Origin: an uncultured Fretibacterium sp.
GTDB taxonomy: Bacteria; Synergistota; Synergistia; Synergistales; Aminobacteriaceae
Assembly: GCA_937899395.1 (NCBI GenBank)
Contig: CALBPU010000180.1
Coordinates: 1 to 49,009, forward strand
Length of the DNA: 49,009 bases
Reading direction: 5' to 3'
Positions 34,330-42,490 of this stretch are shown in pieces (within the stretch, counting starts at the first letter, position 1; every line of letters starts with the position of its first letter). The position numbers and the translations under genes are program-made. The notes under the pieces are model-generated. The model was not told the DNA's origin and ran no database searches. It saw only the letters and a list, made by a program, of their open reading frames with translations.

Positions 34330-34497
34330 ATGAAATTATTTAATACTCATGAATTAATCACAAGGAAGGATATTGAGATCGCCTTAAAGGTTTCTCAGGC
34401 TACTGCTATACTAATAATTCGTGAAATGCTTGCACAAGGTATGCTTATTAAAGAGAAAGGCGGTAAATATTCACGTTATAAGCGTGGAAAAGTTTAA
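34330..34497 (+). pseudogene. Winged-helix C-terminal fragment
   Basis: About 55 residues read KLFNTHELITRKDIEIALKV, SQATAILIIREMLAQGMLIK and end GGKYSRYKRGKV. This is a winged-helix of the kind found at the C-terminus of Fic or AlbA_2/RecG-like transcription factors. The larger N-terminal part is missing and the codons upstream of 34330 run into the palindromic repeat, so I treat it as a fragment. It is flanked by the two 44-bp palindromes. Confidence 0.45.
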
Positions 34498-34514
34498 TCG
34501 TGGAGTTATTTTGA

Positions 34515-34558
34515 GGGTCGCAATGTACTGTTGTGTATAACAGTGTATTACGACACCC
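34515..34558. repeat. 44-bp imperfect palindrome, copy 2
   Basis: It begins GGGTCGCAAT and ends ATTACGACACCC, with CTGTT-GTGTAT-AACAG at the centre. It is homologous to copy 1 at 34187-34230, 328 bp upstream. Stem changes partly compensate between copies. Confidence 0.65.
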
Positions 34559-34795
34559 AACCTCTAAACTTCTATTGCCTATGATTTATACGCCGGACTT
34601 TGTTACACTTTCGATTTGATATGACACTATTATTGTCATATCAAATCTAACCCATTGATATTCGCTATTAAATTTTACTCAAACCAGACAGCTCAATAAT
34701 TATTCCATACTTATCTCAAATTTAGAGACCGTCATTTTTGTGAATTTATCTGGTATAATCATTAAAATTAAAAATTTTTATAGGAGATGATTTTT

Positions 34796-34969
34796 ATGGC
34801 AACGTCGAGTATCACGCATAATTTTGTTCTTTCTGACAGAGACAGTGTTGAAATGTTTATTGAAGCAATAGAATTATCAGAACGTGATGAACCCAGACCG
34901 CATATTACACATGGGCGATTATTAACTGACAGAAGAGAAATTTTGGAATTAATGAGCAAGGTAAAGTAA
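34796..34969 (+). CDS. Putative antitoxin partner of a GNAT toxin
   Basis: The 57-residue protein reads MATSSITHNFVLSDRDSVEM then FIEAIELSERDE and HGRLLTDRREILELMSK. The size and the position directly before a GNAT-domain toxin remnant fit an antitoxin of a two-gene module, and the sequence resembles small proteins found with such toxins. The start at 34796 lies about 10 nt after TAGGAG. An extended -10 (TGGTATAAT, 34751-34759) precedes it. The gene looks intact while its toxin is broken. Confidence 0.6.
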   Translation: MATSSITHNFVLSDRDSVEMFIEAIELSERDEPRPHITHGRLLTDRREILELMSKVK

Positions 34970-34970
34970 T

Positions 34971-35264
34971 CATGTCAGGACAATTTTATGATAAATAAGC
35001 TGAATAAATTGATTTCCTCATTTTCCTGCCCTCTTAATCCAGAGGAAAGACGGATCAACAGAGATGAACTTCTTGAGCTGGCTCTTGATATTATTTCTCA
35101 GGCAAAATACCTTTGGAGGAGTAATTGAGTTTTTGGAATGCGAGGGTAATGACGCATTGATGAAATTTTATGAGCGTAATGGATTTAGATTTTTTAACTC
35201 TCGGATTACTCAAGGTGAAAACCCCCATAAACTGAATCAGTTAGTGAAATTTATAAAATCATGA
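34971..35264 (+). pseudogene. GNAT N-acetyltransferase toxin remnant
   Basis: Pieces occur in three frames: MSGQFYDK from 34971; LNKLISSFSCPLNP then EERRINRDELLELALDIISQ; and VIEFLECEGNDALMKFYERN with GFRFFNSRITQGEN ending at 35264. They line up with the start, a late helix and the C-terminal β4-β5 part of GNAT toxins. The central ~70 residues with the acetyl-CoA-binding loop are deleted, and there are at least two frameshifts. Such toxins acetylate aminoacyl-tRNAs. This one is inactive. Confidence 0.7.
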
Positions 35265-36010
35265 AAATCTACGGTTATTGTCGAATAAGCACACAAAAAC
35301 AAAACATTGAGCGTCAAATCAGAAATATTCTCAAAGACTTTCCTGACGCTATTATAATGGAAGAAACTTTCACAGGCTCAATATTTCAAGGTCGTAAGGA
35401 ATTGGAGAAGCTCATTCGTTTTATTCAGGCTGGAGATACCATTGTGTTTGACAGTGTTTCGAGAATGAGCCGAAATTCTGAAGAAGGCTTTGCGTTATAC
35501 GAGAAACTTTATAATCAAGGTGTGGAACTAGTATTTCTCAAGGAACCCCACATCAACACAGCTACTTACAGAAAGACGTTACAGGAGAAAAAAATCTCAC
35601 TTAATCTTAATAGCGGTGATGAAGCAACGGACAAACTCATGAAATCAATTCTCGACGCTCTGAATGATTACATAATGACATTGGTGAAAAAACAAATCCA
35701 ACTCGCTTTTATCCAATCTCAAAAAGAAATCGACGACTTACACCAGCGTACTCGTGAGGGAATTGAAACTGCCCGGCGGAATGGGAAACAAATCGGGCAG
35801 AAACAAGGGAGTACTCTACATATCAGGAAAAAATCTCCCGTTAAGCAACTTATTCTGAAGTACAGCAAAACTTTCAATGGCTCGAACTCCGATAAAGATG
35901 TCATTGCAATTATTAACGCTTCTCCCGATCCTGATGATAAATCTAAGAAACTACACGTGTCGATTAACACTTACTATAAATACAAAGCAGAGCTGAAAGA
36001 AGCGTTGTAA
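35261..36010 (+). CDS. Serine recombinase/resolvase
   Basis: The N-terminal catalytic domain has YCRISTQKQNIERQI with the nucleophilic Ser, DSVSRMSRNSEEGF, and a helix-rich E region (KQIQLAFIQSQKEIDDLHQR). The C-terminal ~70 residues replace the usual short HTH by a longer segment with KLHVSINTYYKYK, which is probably the DNA-binding helix. At 249 aa it is longer than Tn3-type resolvases (about 185 aa). Its ATG overlaps the GNAT remnant's TGA by 4 bp. It may have integrated, resolved or inverted the local element. Confidence 0.85.
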   Translation: MKIYGYCRISTQKQNIERQIRNILKDFPDAIIMEETFTGSIFQGRKELEKLIRFIQAGDTIVFDSVSRMSRNSEEGFALYEKLYNQGVELVFLKEPHINTATYRKTLQEKKISLNLNSGDEATDKLMKSILDALNDYIMTLVKKQIQLAFIQSQKEIDDLHQRTREGIETARRNGKQIGQKQGSTLHIRKKSPVKQLILKYSKTFNGSNSDKDVIAIINASPDPDDKSKKLHVSINTYYKYKAELKEAL

Positions 36011-36013
36011 GTT

Positions 36014-37582
36014 TTAATTCATATTGAACCTTTCATCAAACGCCTTGTAATTGCTGATTTCGTGTTCTCTAGTGTAAACAGCGAAAATCACATAATCGAA
36101 CTTGTGTTGATAATCTTTTAGGGCTTCCTTCCATGCTTCAGCTACTAATTCGGGATTATTTTTGAAAGCTCCACAACCGAAAGCACCCGTTACGAGAATA
36201 TCAACGCTGTTAAGTGCCGCAATATGCAATATATGCTTAGCTCTCTGGGTATGAATCTCAAACAACTCTTTGACGTTACAATCTGAATATCGAGCTTTTC
36301 TCAAATCAGGAGCGGCACAAGTAATTACATCAACAGTTACGAAATCCTCATGATTTAATCTTTTTGGGAAGTCAGTATCGGATTTACAAATAACAACGCC
36401 TTCTGAATAAATACAAGCGTCATTATGTCTGAAATTATAGTGTTTCTTGTTCGGAATGTAGTAGCTTTCCTTGAGCCATTTTCGATCAATCAGAGGGTAC
36501 AAAGTTGAACACCTACATAGGCATTCTTCCTGCGCTCGACTTCCGCTGAATACTCCTCCGCCGGGGTGGATTGCCGAAGCAAAATTCAATACAGCAATTT
36601 TTTTGTCAGGCATTTCATGATGAAATTTCATAGCTGTCTGAAAACTCCTTGAATTTATAGTAAGCGTTGCACCAAGTTTTTCAGGAATTTCAGGCAAGTC
36701 TGGGTAATCATCGGCCTTATAAAGATTCGTGTGTTGCTTGCCAAATTTCACAGCTTCTATTAAAATCGGATCAGTCTTATAAAAAAGCTGTGTATCTGCA
36801 AATATTTTTATGAGCTTGTCCATTCTGATTTTCCTTTGTGCTGCTGTCTCCTTCTGAGGTTTCAAGAGAAATTTCTGTTGTTCAGGTTCAAGCATCTTTC
36901 TGGCTATATTGAGAGTATTTTCCCATTCATGAAATTTAAGACGTTCGAACGCTGTGTGTTCGTAGTAATAACCGACGCTCAAATTTACACCGCAGATTTT
37001 GTCGCAAAGTATTTTGATGTCAGTTGAAGAATGTCTATCGGCTTCCTTATAGCCCGTATTTATTTCAATAAAGCGTTTGAAATCCTCCGTAACAGGAATA
37101 TCATAAACCTTGTAATCACAAGAATCACGCCTGTCAAACTCAATCATGTATTGATGATTATTTAACTCTTCAAATAATTCTTTGTGATAGTCCCGAACAT
37201 TTTGAGCACCTACACTTCCGATTTCTTCATTGTTCGTAATTAACAACGAATGCCCTAAATCTTTGAGAAGCCAGAGGATTGCACAGCCTGCTCGGTCATC
37301 TGCTCCGATTCCAGCGTCATCTTCCAAACTTCTGTACGTATCCTCGTCATCGAGGAACATTTCGTGCTGTTTCTCATTATCAGGGTAAATCGTAAAAAAG
37401 GTATCGGCATGTGCTACCAACAGCACTCTGTCGCTTCTTGTACCGGGAACATATACACAGTCAATCGTTCCGTTCGTCTCGTAAGATTTTGCGTTTTCAA
37501 GAGTAAGAAATTTTTCAAAAACTTCATCAGGCGAACTTAAACCGCATTTCAAAAACATTTCCAAAGTTTCACGTTCAGTCAT
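36014..37582 (-). CDS. Fusion of a metallopeptidase domain with a microbial PARG (TIGR02452-type) domain
   Basis: Residues ~1-245 look like an M20/M28/M42-type zinc peptidase. Metal-ligand candidates occur in order: VLLVAHADTFF, DDAGIGADDRAG, TNNEEIGSVGA, IEFDRRDS and a late His in YYYEHTAFERL. Residues ~255-520 form a microbial poly(ADP-ribose) glycohydrolase domain with the signature HPGGGVFSGSRAQEE, followed by LCRCSTLYPLI, VITCAAPDLRKA and ILVTGAFGCGAFKNNP. PARG domains hydrolyse ADP-ribose glycosidic bonds. The peptidase substrate is unknown. The frame is intact, with AAAGGAG before the ATG. An ankyrin pseudogene follows 23 bp upstream of its start. I am not aware of this domain pair as a described system. 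Confidence 0.82.
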   Translation of the reverse strand: MTERETLEMFLKCGLSSPDEVFEKFLTLENAKSYETNGTIDCVYVPGTRSDRVLLVAHADTFFTIYPDNEKQHEMFLDDEDTYRSLEDDAGIGADDRAGCAILWLLKDLGHSLLITNNEEIGSVGAQNVRDYHKELFEELNNHQYMIEFDRRDSCDYKVYDIPVTEDFKRFIEINTGYKEADRHSSTDIKILCDKICGVNLSVGYYYEHTAFERLKFHEWENTLNIARKMLEPEQQKFLLKPQKETAAQRKIRMDKLIKIFADTQLFYKTDPILIEAVKFGKQHTNLYKADDYPDLPEIPEKLGATLTINSRSFQTAMKFHHEMPDKKIAVLNFASAIHPGGGVFSGSRAQEECLCRCSTLYPLIDRKWLKESYYIPNKKHYNFRHNDACIYSEGVVICKSDTDFPKRLNHEDFVTVDVITCAAPDLRKARYSDCNVKELFEIHTQRAKHILHIAALNSVDILVTGAFGCGAFKNNPELVAEAWKEALKDYQHKFDYVIFAVYTREHEISNYKAFDERFNMN

Positions 37583-37605
37583 ACTTATAACTCCTTTCCG
37601 AATTG

Positions 37606-38620
37606 TTAAGGAACAAAAAATTCTACGTGAGTTGTATCTCTCAAAAGTGGTTTCGGAAGTGATAAACAGCCTTTCTTTGCTCCTTTAACAATAAGAGTTG
37701 AGATAACCGGCTTATCACATGTAAGGCTTGTTAGATACAAAGCACTTTCGCCATTAACATTTTTCAAATTCATATCTGCCCCATTCTCAACAAGAAATTT
37801 AACCGTTACCGCATTATTATAAACGGACGCAAACATTAGCGGTGTGTAACCATGTTCTGTTTTTGCGTTGATATTAGCACCACGTTCTAAAATCGGCTTC
37901 AAGTCTTTAGGTTTTCCCCAAAATACTGCTGTCATGAGGTCTATATCGTCATTTGAGAGTTTCGATTCTCCTGTTACGCTCCTTATTAACTCGGAAGTAA
38001 TCTCCCACAGAATATTATTCTCGTAATCTCCTGTCGTGTACCAATATTGACTGCTCCAGTATTTTATATCTCGATTAGTAACTGTCTTAGCTGTGGGATC
38101 AGCTCCATTCATCAGGCTTAAAGTAGTAATTTCCGCCACCGTAAAAAGCCAAGTGATGAATCATTGAGTATCCTAATGAATCTTGCGTCTTAACATCAAC
38201 ACCGGCATTCAAAATTTCCTTCAAGGCTTTGGGTGATACGGCGTGCCATAAAGCGTTTGGGCGCGAACCATGTCCGGGAAGACTGCAGATCCAGCCATCG
38301 GTGTAGTATGCTTCCGAAAAATCTTCATAATCTGTCCAGATGTGAATCGCGTCTTCCTTAGCAATTTCTTCGGGGGCTTTGTTATACCACTCATCTTTAT
38401 CGTCATTGCCATATGATGATGAAGACAGAAAGCTCAACGAATACAATGAAGGGTTTTTATCTTCCGGGCTTATTGCGTGAAATTGAAATCCTGCCTCTTT
38501 CAAAATATTTATAACTTCTGTTCCAGCATCAAGATATTTCTTGAACGTTGTAATTTCAGCCTGTTCGTTTTCGCTGAAGTCCCGCAAATGTTCAAACTCA
38601 GGGAAAATATTTGTACGCAA
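37606..38620 (-). pseudogene. Ankyrin-repeat protein, frameshifted
   Basis: Two overlapping frames form one gene. The 5' part (38620 to about 38120) has an N-terminal helical region and an ankyrin start (LKEILNAGVDVKTQDSLGYS). The 3' part (about 38110 to 37606) has typical repeats: NAKTEHGYTPLMFASVYN, NAVTVKFLVENGADMNLKNV, and NGESALYLTSL. The shift lies near 38110. The 5' frame opens at a TTG without a convincing ribosome binding site, so the N-terminus may also be lost. Ankyrin proteins mediate protein binding. It is immediately upstream of the peptidase-PARG gene on the same strand. Confidence 0.75.
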
Positions 38621-38639
38621 ATGCCAGTTGATCCCGCCT

Positions 38640-38940
38640 CCATTTTTTCCTTATGAAATTCATAAAAAATCCTCCAAAATAAAAATATCCGTAATTTCTG
38701 CAATTAGTGTTTTTGACTTTTATTGACACACTGAAAAATCATATAAAAGCGCATGATAACTAAGAAAAAAGGCCAATTTTGCGTGATTTACTTAATTTAT
38801 TGAAAAATTCTAATCAATTTTTATAAATATAGATAAATGCTACATAATAGGTATTTTTACGCAAAAATTTATCTAAAACGTAAATCCTTGCAAATACTGA
38901 ATAAAAATCGCCTTCTCCGTATTTCCTGCAAAAAATACCC
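38640..38940. other. AT-rich gene-free stretch before the iterons
   Basis: No gene was recognised. The sequence is very AT-rich, with A/T runs and two CGTAAATCCTT-type copies (about 38878 and 39181). Its composition suits the duplex-unwinding part of an origin next to the iteron cluster. Confidence 0.45.
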
Positions 38941-39240
38941 CCTTTCTATAATATAAATGAAAGACTTGAAAGACTTAAAGATAAAAATAGATGATAACTA
39001 TCTTTACGTGAAAAAATTTTGAAAGAGTTTTGAAAGACTTGTGAAAGACTTAAGAAAAAAGATGAAAGCCTCCTGTAATCATCAGCCTTTATAAAATACA
39101 ATCTTGAAAGACTTGTTATAAACTCTTATAAATACTATACTCTTTCAAACTCTTTCAAAAAGTCTTTCAAAAAATGGAGCGTAAATCCTTATAAATAAAT
39201 AACTCTTTCAAGTCATTCAAAAATATATAATAAAGAGATT
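38941..39240. repeat. Iteron cluster, candidate replication origin
   Basis: At least ten copies of the 10-mer TGAAAGACTT or its one-base variant TGAAAGAGTT occur in about 260 bp. Direct copies begin at 38958, 38967, 39020, 39031, 39042 and 39107. Reverse-oriented copies (AAGTCTTTCA, AACTCTTTCA) lie at about 39149, 39160 and 39203. The cluster is flanked by the primase-helicase gene and embedded in very AT-rich DNA, the arrangement of iteron-type phage or plasmid origins. Confidence 0.7.
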
Positions 39241-39281
39241 AAAAAGTAAGTAAAAAAACTATTGTTAATAATACTTAATAT

Positions 39282-41088
39282 CTAGCTTAATTTATATAGT
39301 CCATAACCGGCTCTTTTAAGCGTACCCTCCTTCAAGAGCCGATTTAGATTTGTTTGAGCCGTGTTTAACGGCATGTTCAACACATGGCTTAAAGTAGTTG
39401 GTGATACTTCCTCGTGTTCTTTCAGATAGTCAACAATTTCCTTTTTCCACTTCGGCATGGTGAAATTGTCAGCGTCTTCTCTCAAAGTCCACACAAAGCC
39501 GTCAAGCTGCAACGTAAAGTCTTTTTCTTCAACATCTCTTCCAGTTCGATGTAACGTTCCGAAGTTTTCAGTTCGAGCGCGTTTTAACGAGAAAATTGTG
39601 TCCGCAGCTCCTGCGATACCTTGAGATCCTGAAATTTCATTGAGCCAGTCTTCCGCCATAGCTTTTTTCAAATGGTGGATCACTAAAAACGCTACATTAA
39701 AATCATCAGCAAGTTTCTTGATGTCGCTGATAGCATCGTAATCTTCGGTGTACATCGAATTTTTGCCGCTCAATAACTTCCTGAATTTTTGTAAAGTATC
39801 TATGATAACTAACCTTGCGCTTTTATGTATCTCAAGCCACCACTTGATATATTCCAAGCCTCCTTCATGTTGTCGAGGCACTTGAGTTGCTATAGTCAAT
39901 CTCGATAAATCGCAGTTATCAGGTAAATCAGACGCTTCTATACGTTCCTTTAATCTTCTTTGAGTATCCTCCAGTGCAAGATATAAAACATCTCCTTGTT
40001 GTACAAATATTTTCCCCAGAGCGCACCCGCTCAAATTCTTTATTTCTCAAAGCCTGAGCATTAATTTGTTCAACTTGAGACAATGCCTTTTGCCGAATAA
40101 AACTCATACACGCCCAAGAGATTTTCCCGAGCAATAAATCTTTGGTAAGTTCATCACCATATTTGAGTGCGAAGTCGTCCCAATCCGTCCCATCTTCAGG
40201 AGACTTAAAAGGAGGAGTCAAAAATGTTTTGGCAAAACCTGCTTTTATAACTTTTTGTGCTGCATCAACTCCCGGATTAAATCCGTTTTTTTGCTCAGTT
40301 ACTTTATCATCGTCAGCCATTATAATAATGGTAATTTTTGTATATTTATTCTTGAGTTGTTGAGAAATCTCACTAAGATTACCGCAGTTCATAGCAGCAA
40401 CACATGGCAGATTAGTCAGTTTGTAAACTTTAGCCATAGTTGCAAAGCCTTCTCCTACTAATAAAATTTCAGAGTTATTGCCTTGCAATGTGTCAAGTGC
40501 AATGCTCCAGAACGCTCCTTTAACAGGCGCACCTTCAAAAAATGTTTTTTTCCCGTCAGCTTCAATCCATTGTAAAGACTGAATTTTACCGTTAATATCT
40601 TTCAGCGGTACAGCTAAACAGTTAGACGCGGTGTTAATGTGTAAATTGTACGGTAGCACATGTTTTTTAGCGAGATATGGGAAATTTTCAGGAGCAGGCG
40701 GCAACTGTTCATAAAAAACTCTCGCCAGCTCTGTTGCATGTGATTGTTTTTCTTTGATTTCTTTTTCCCGTTCAAGACGTTGTTTTTTGACTTTTTCAGC
40801 GTATTCTTTTGTGTAAAAATAACTGTTATCTTTTTGATCGGAATTGCCGTTATCAAATCTCCAGTTAGTCTTTAAGCCTGTTTTCCAATTTTGCAAATAG
40901 CCGGCAGGGTAGCCGTCAGTGTAAATACAATATGCACCGTTTTTAGTAGTCCTTTTATCACCTTCTACTGTATATCTGTGCAACTGTCCGTCTAAGATTA
41001 AATTCGTGTCAGTAAGCGGGAACATGTCCAACTCCCGCATTTTCTGTAAAACTTGTTCTCGTATTTCATAATCTGAAAAAGTATCCAT
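39282..41088 (-). pseudogene. Primase-helicase (Toprim plus RecA-like ATPase), internally deleted
   Basis: The 5' part (41088 to about 40025) is a primase-like protein with a Toprim fold: ILLVGEGFATMAKVYKL, TIIIMADDDK and GVDAAQKVI. The 3' part (about 40025 to 39282) is a RepA/AAA_25-type helicase: VLYLALEDTQRRLKERI, Walker B LVIIDTLQKFR, VAFLVIHHLKKA and a C-terminal winged helix. The frames change near 40020, where the segment that should hold the Walker A P-loop is missing, so the helicase cannot bind ATP. It sits beside the iteron cluster and downstream of recT. The replication module is therefore likely dead. Confidence 0.75.
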
Positions 41089-41090
41089 GA

Positions 41091-41990
41091 TTACGCAACA
41101 TTAGAGTTTTCAGTATTGTCAACGGGTTCGGCTTCAATAACTTCATCAGAAGGTGCAAAGCTGATTTCTGACATCATTTGTTCATCTTCACGTTTTATAA
41201 CATCTTCAAACAGAGCCAAAATATCTTCGTGAGTGAAGTCAGCGGAATTATTTTTCCCCGTGATTTTTTTCATGACGTTAAAAACATGCTGCTTTTGATT
41301 ATCACATACAGCCATATAACGCTGATATAACTGATTTAACTGTATCTTCCGTTCTCTTTCTTCAGGTGTTAGAGGCTGCTGTTGTTTTTGTTCAGCAGGT
41401 TGTGGAGCTGATTTTGCAACTTGAGCTTCAATTTTTTCTGTATTACCGTCTCCGATTTCTTCTTGTGTAACAAGTCCCGAGATTGCAAAAGCTCTTTTCA
41501 AAGCCATTGATTCAGCTACTTTAACAATCATAGCGTGAGGATATTGATCCCAAGTTCCGCCCTTTTTGTAGTAATCCTTAAAAGGTGCGAAAAAATATGT
41601 GGGATAATCTCTGTCATCTCTGTAAACAAGAGCGTAAGCCCCTATTATCTGCCCACGATTTCCCGTATAAGTATGTTCAACGCCGTCTTTAGTTTTTGCG
41701 AATTTATCATTTGAGTAAATCGCATCACTGACTAATCCGCGAAAATGTTTATCACGATTAGCAATCCGTAAATAGCCGTCTCGTGAAGTTGTAATAACAA
41801 CACGATTTCCCATTTTTATACACCATATTTCCTTCAAAAACGGGTTTAAGTCGTATGTTGACGCTAACGTCAAGAACATGTCAAGTTCTTCATTTGAAGC
41901 TCCAACAGCGACAGTCTTTTTTATTGTTTCAATCTGCTTGTCGCTCCATTTTGATTGAGTGTTAATTGTTGCAAGTTCACGATTTTCCAT
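41091..41990 (-). CDS. RecT/Bet-family single-strand annealing recombinase
   Basis: The Bet core is visible: TVAVGASNEELDMFLTLAST, YDLNPFLKEIWCIKMG, VVITTSRDGYLRIANRD, HTYTGNRGQIIGAYALVYRD and MIVKVAESMALKRAFAISG. The C-terminal ~90 residues are Gln/Glu-rich and probably disordered. Such proteins anneal complementary strands during phage recombination, working with an exonuclease. The frame opens at 42005, but the second Met (41988-41990), eight bases after GGAGGAT, is the better start. The nuclease at 42491-43441 is the probable partner. Confidence 0.87.
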   Translation of the reverse strand: MENRELATINTQSKWSDKQIETIKKTVAVGASNEELDMFLTLASTYDLNPFLKEIWCIKMGNRVVITTSRDGYLRIANRDKHFRGLVSDAIYSNDKFAKTKDGVEHTYTGNRGQIIGAYALVYRDDRDYPTYFFAPFKDYYKKGGTWDQYPHAMIVKVAESMALKRAFAISGLVTQEEIGDGNTEKIEAQVAKSAPQPAEQKQQQPLTPEERERKIQLNQLYQRYMAVCDNQKQHVFNVMKKITGKNNSADFTHEDILALFEDVIKREDEQMMSEISFAPSDEVIEAEPVDNTENSNVA

Positions 41991-42004
41991 TATAATATCC
42001 TCCA

Positions 42005-42262
42005 TTATTCTTCATTATTTATTTTCATTCTGTAGCGATTGACATCGCCGCCGAAATTGCAGACCTCGATAACGCCCTGTTTAGCGCGTTTATAAAGAGT
42101 AGGTCTGCTGATACCGTATTTTTTGCAGAAATCAGTAGCGTTGAGCCACTCGTTATAATTAGAGTATTTCAATGCTTGGATTTCGTCTAAAATTTCCTTT
42201 AGTAATTGTGTGATTTGTGTTAAATTATAAAAAGCGTCAGGAAGTTCAATTTGAGCTTTCAT
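42005..42262 (-). CDS. Small helix-turn-helix DNA-binding protein (excisionase-like)
   Basis: The C-terminal half is an excisionase/MerR-type HTH: WLNATDFCKKYGISRPTLYK, then RAKQGVIEVCNFGGDVNRYR. The N-terminal half is a helical dimerisation-like region. At 85 residues it may be a transcription regulator or a directionality factor. Two ATGs are adjacent, and the second (42262) is better spaced from AAGGAG. A structured 200-nt leader precedes it. Confidence 0.7.
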   Translation of the reverse strand: MKAQIELPDAFYNLTQITQLLKEILDEIQALKYSNYNEWLNATDFCKKYGISRPTLYKRAKQGVIEVCNFGGDVNRYRMKINNEE

Positions 42263-42282
42263 CATTTCTCCTTAAAAAATTA

Positions 42283-42393
42283 ACGACCTCCGAAGAGGCC
42301 GTGTTTCCTCTTACGTTGGGATTAGTACAGCGAAAAACTTAACTCCCACTGAGGCACCATGCCTCAATATAACTAAGCAGATAAAAAATCTGC
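42283..42393 (-). promoter_or_regulatory. Structured leader with three hairpins before the HTH gene
   Basis: Three compact hairpins occur in order: GCAGAT/ATCTGC (42377-42393), TGAGGC-ACCAT-GCCTCA (42350-42366), and ACGGCCTC-TTCG-GAGGTCGT (42283-42302, minus strand) followed by a T tract. The last resembles an intrinsic terminator just before the ribosome binding site, so attenuation of the HTH-recT-primase operon is possible. Confidence 0.5.
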
Positions 42394-42414
42394 GTTGTTA
42401 CCTTACTTTAGTGT

Positions 42415-42480
42415 AAAAAAACTCTCCTATGAAATATTAGTAGGGGTATTCCTTTCTTAAAATTTTTCGGATAGGAGAGT
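42415..42480 (-). terminator. Long-loop terminator after the nuclease gene
   Basis: ACTCTCCTAT (42421-42430) pairs perfectly with ATAGGAGAGT (42471-42480). On the minus strand the stem is followed by seven Ts. The 40-nt loop is unusually long. It lies 11 bp after the nuclease stop at 42491. Confidence 0.6.
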
Positions 42481-42490
42481 GTATCCGCTA

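Noticed and set aside
38941..39240. CRISPR array
   Set aside because: The repeats are only 10 bp, irregularly spaced and in both orientations, with no unique spacers of constant length. They fit iterons.
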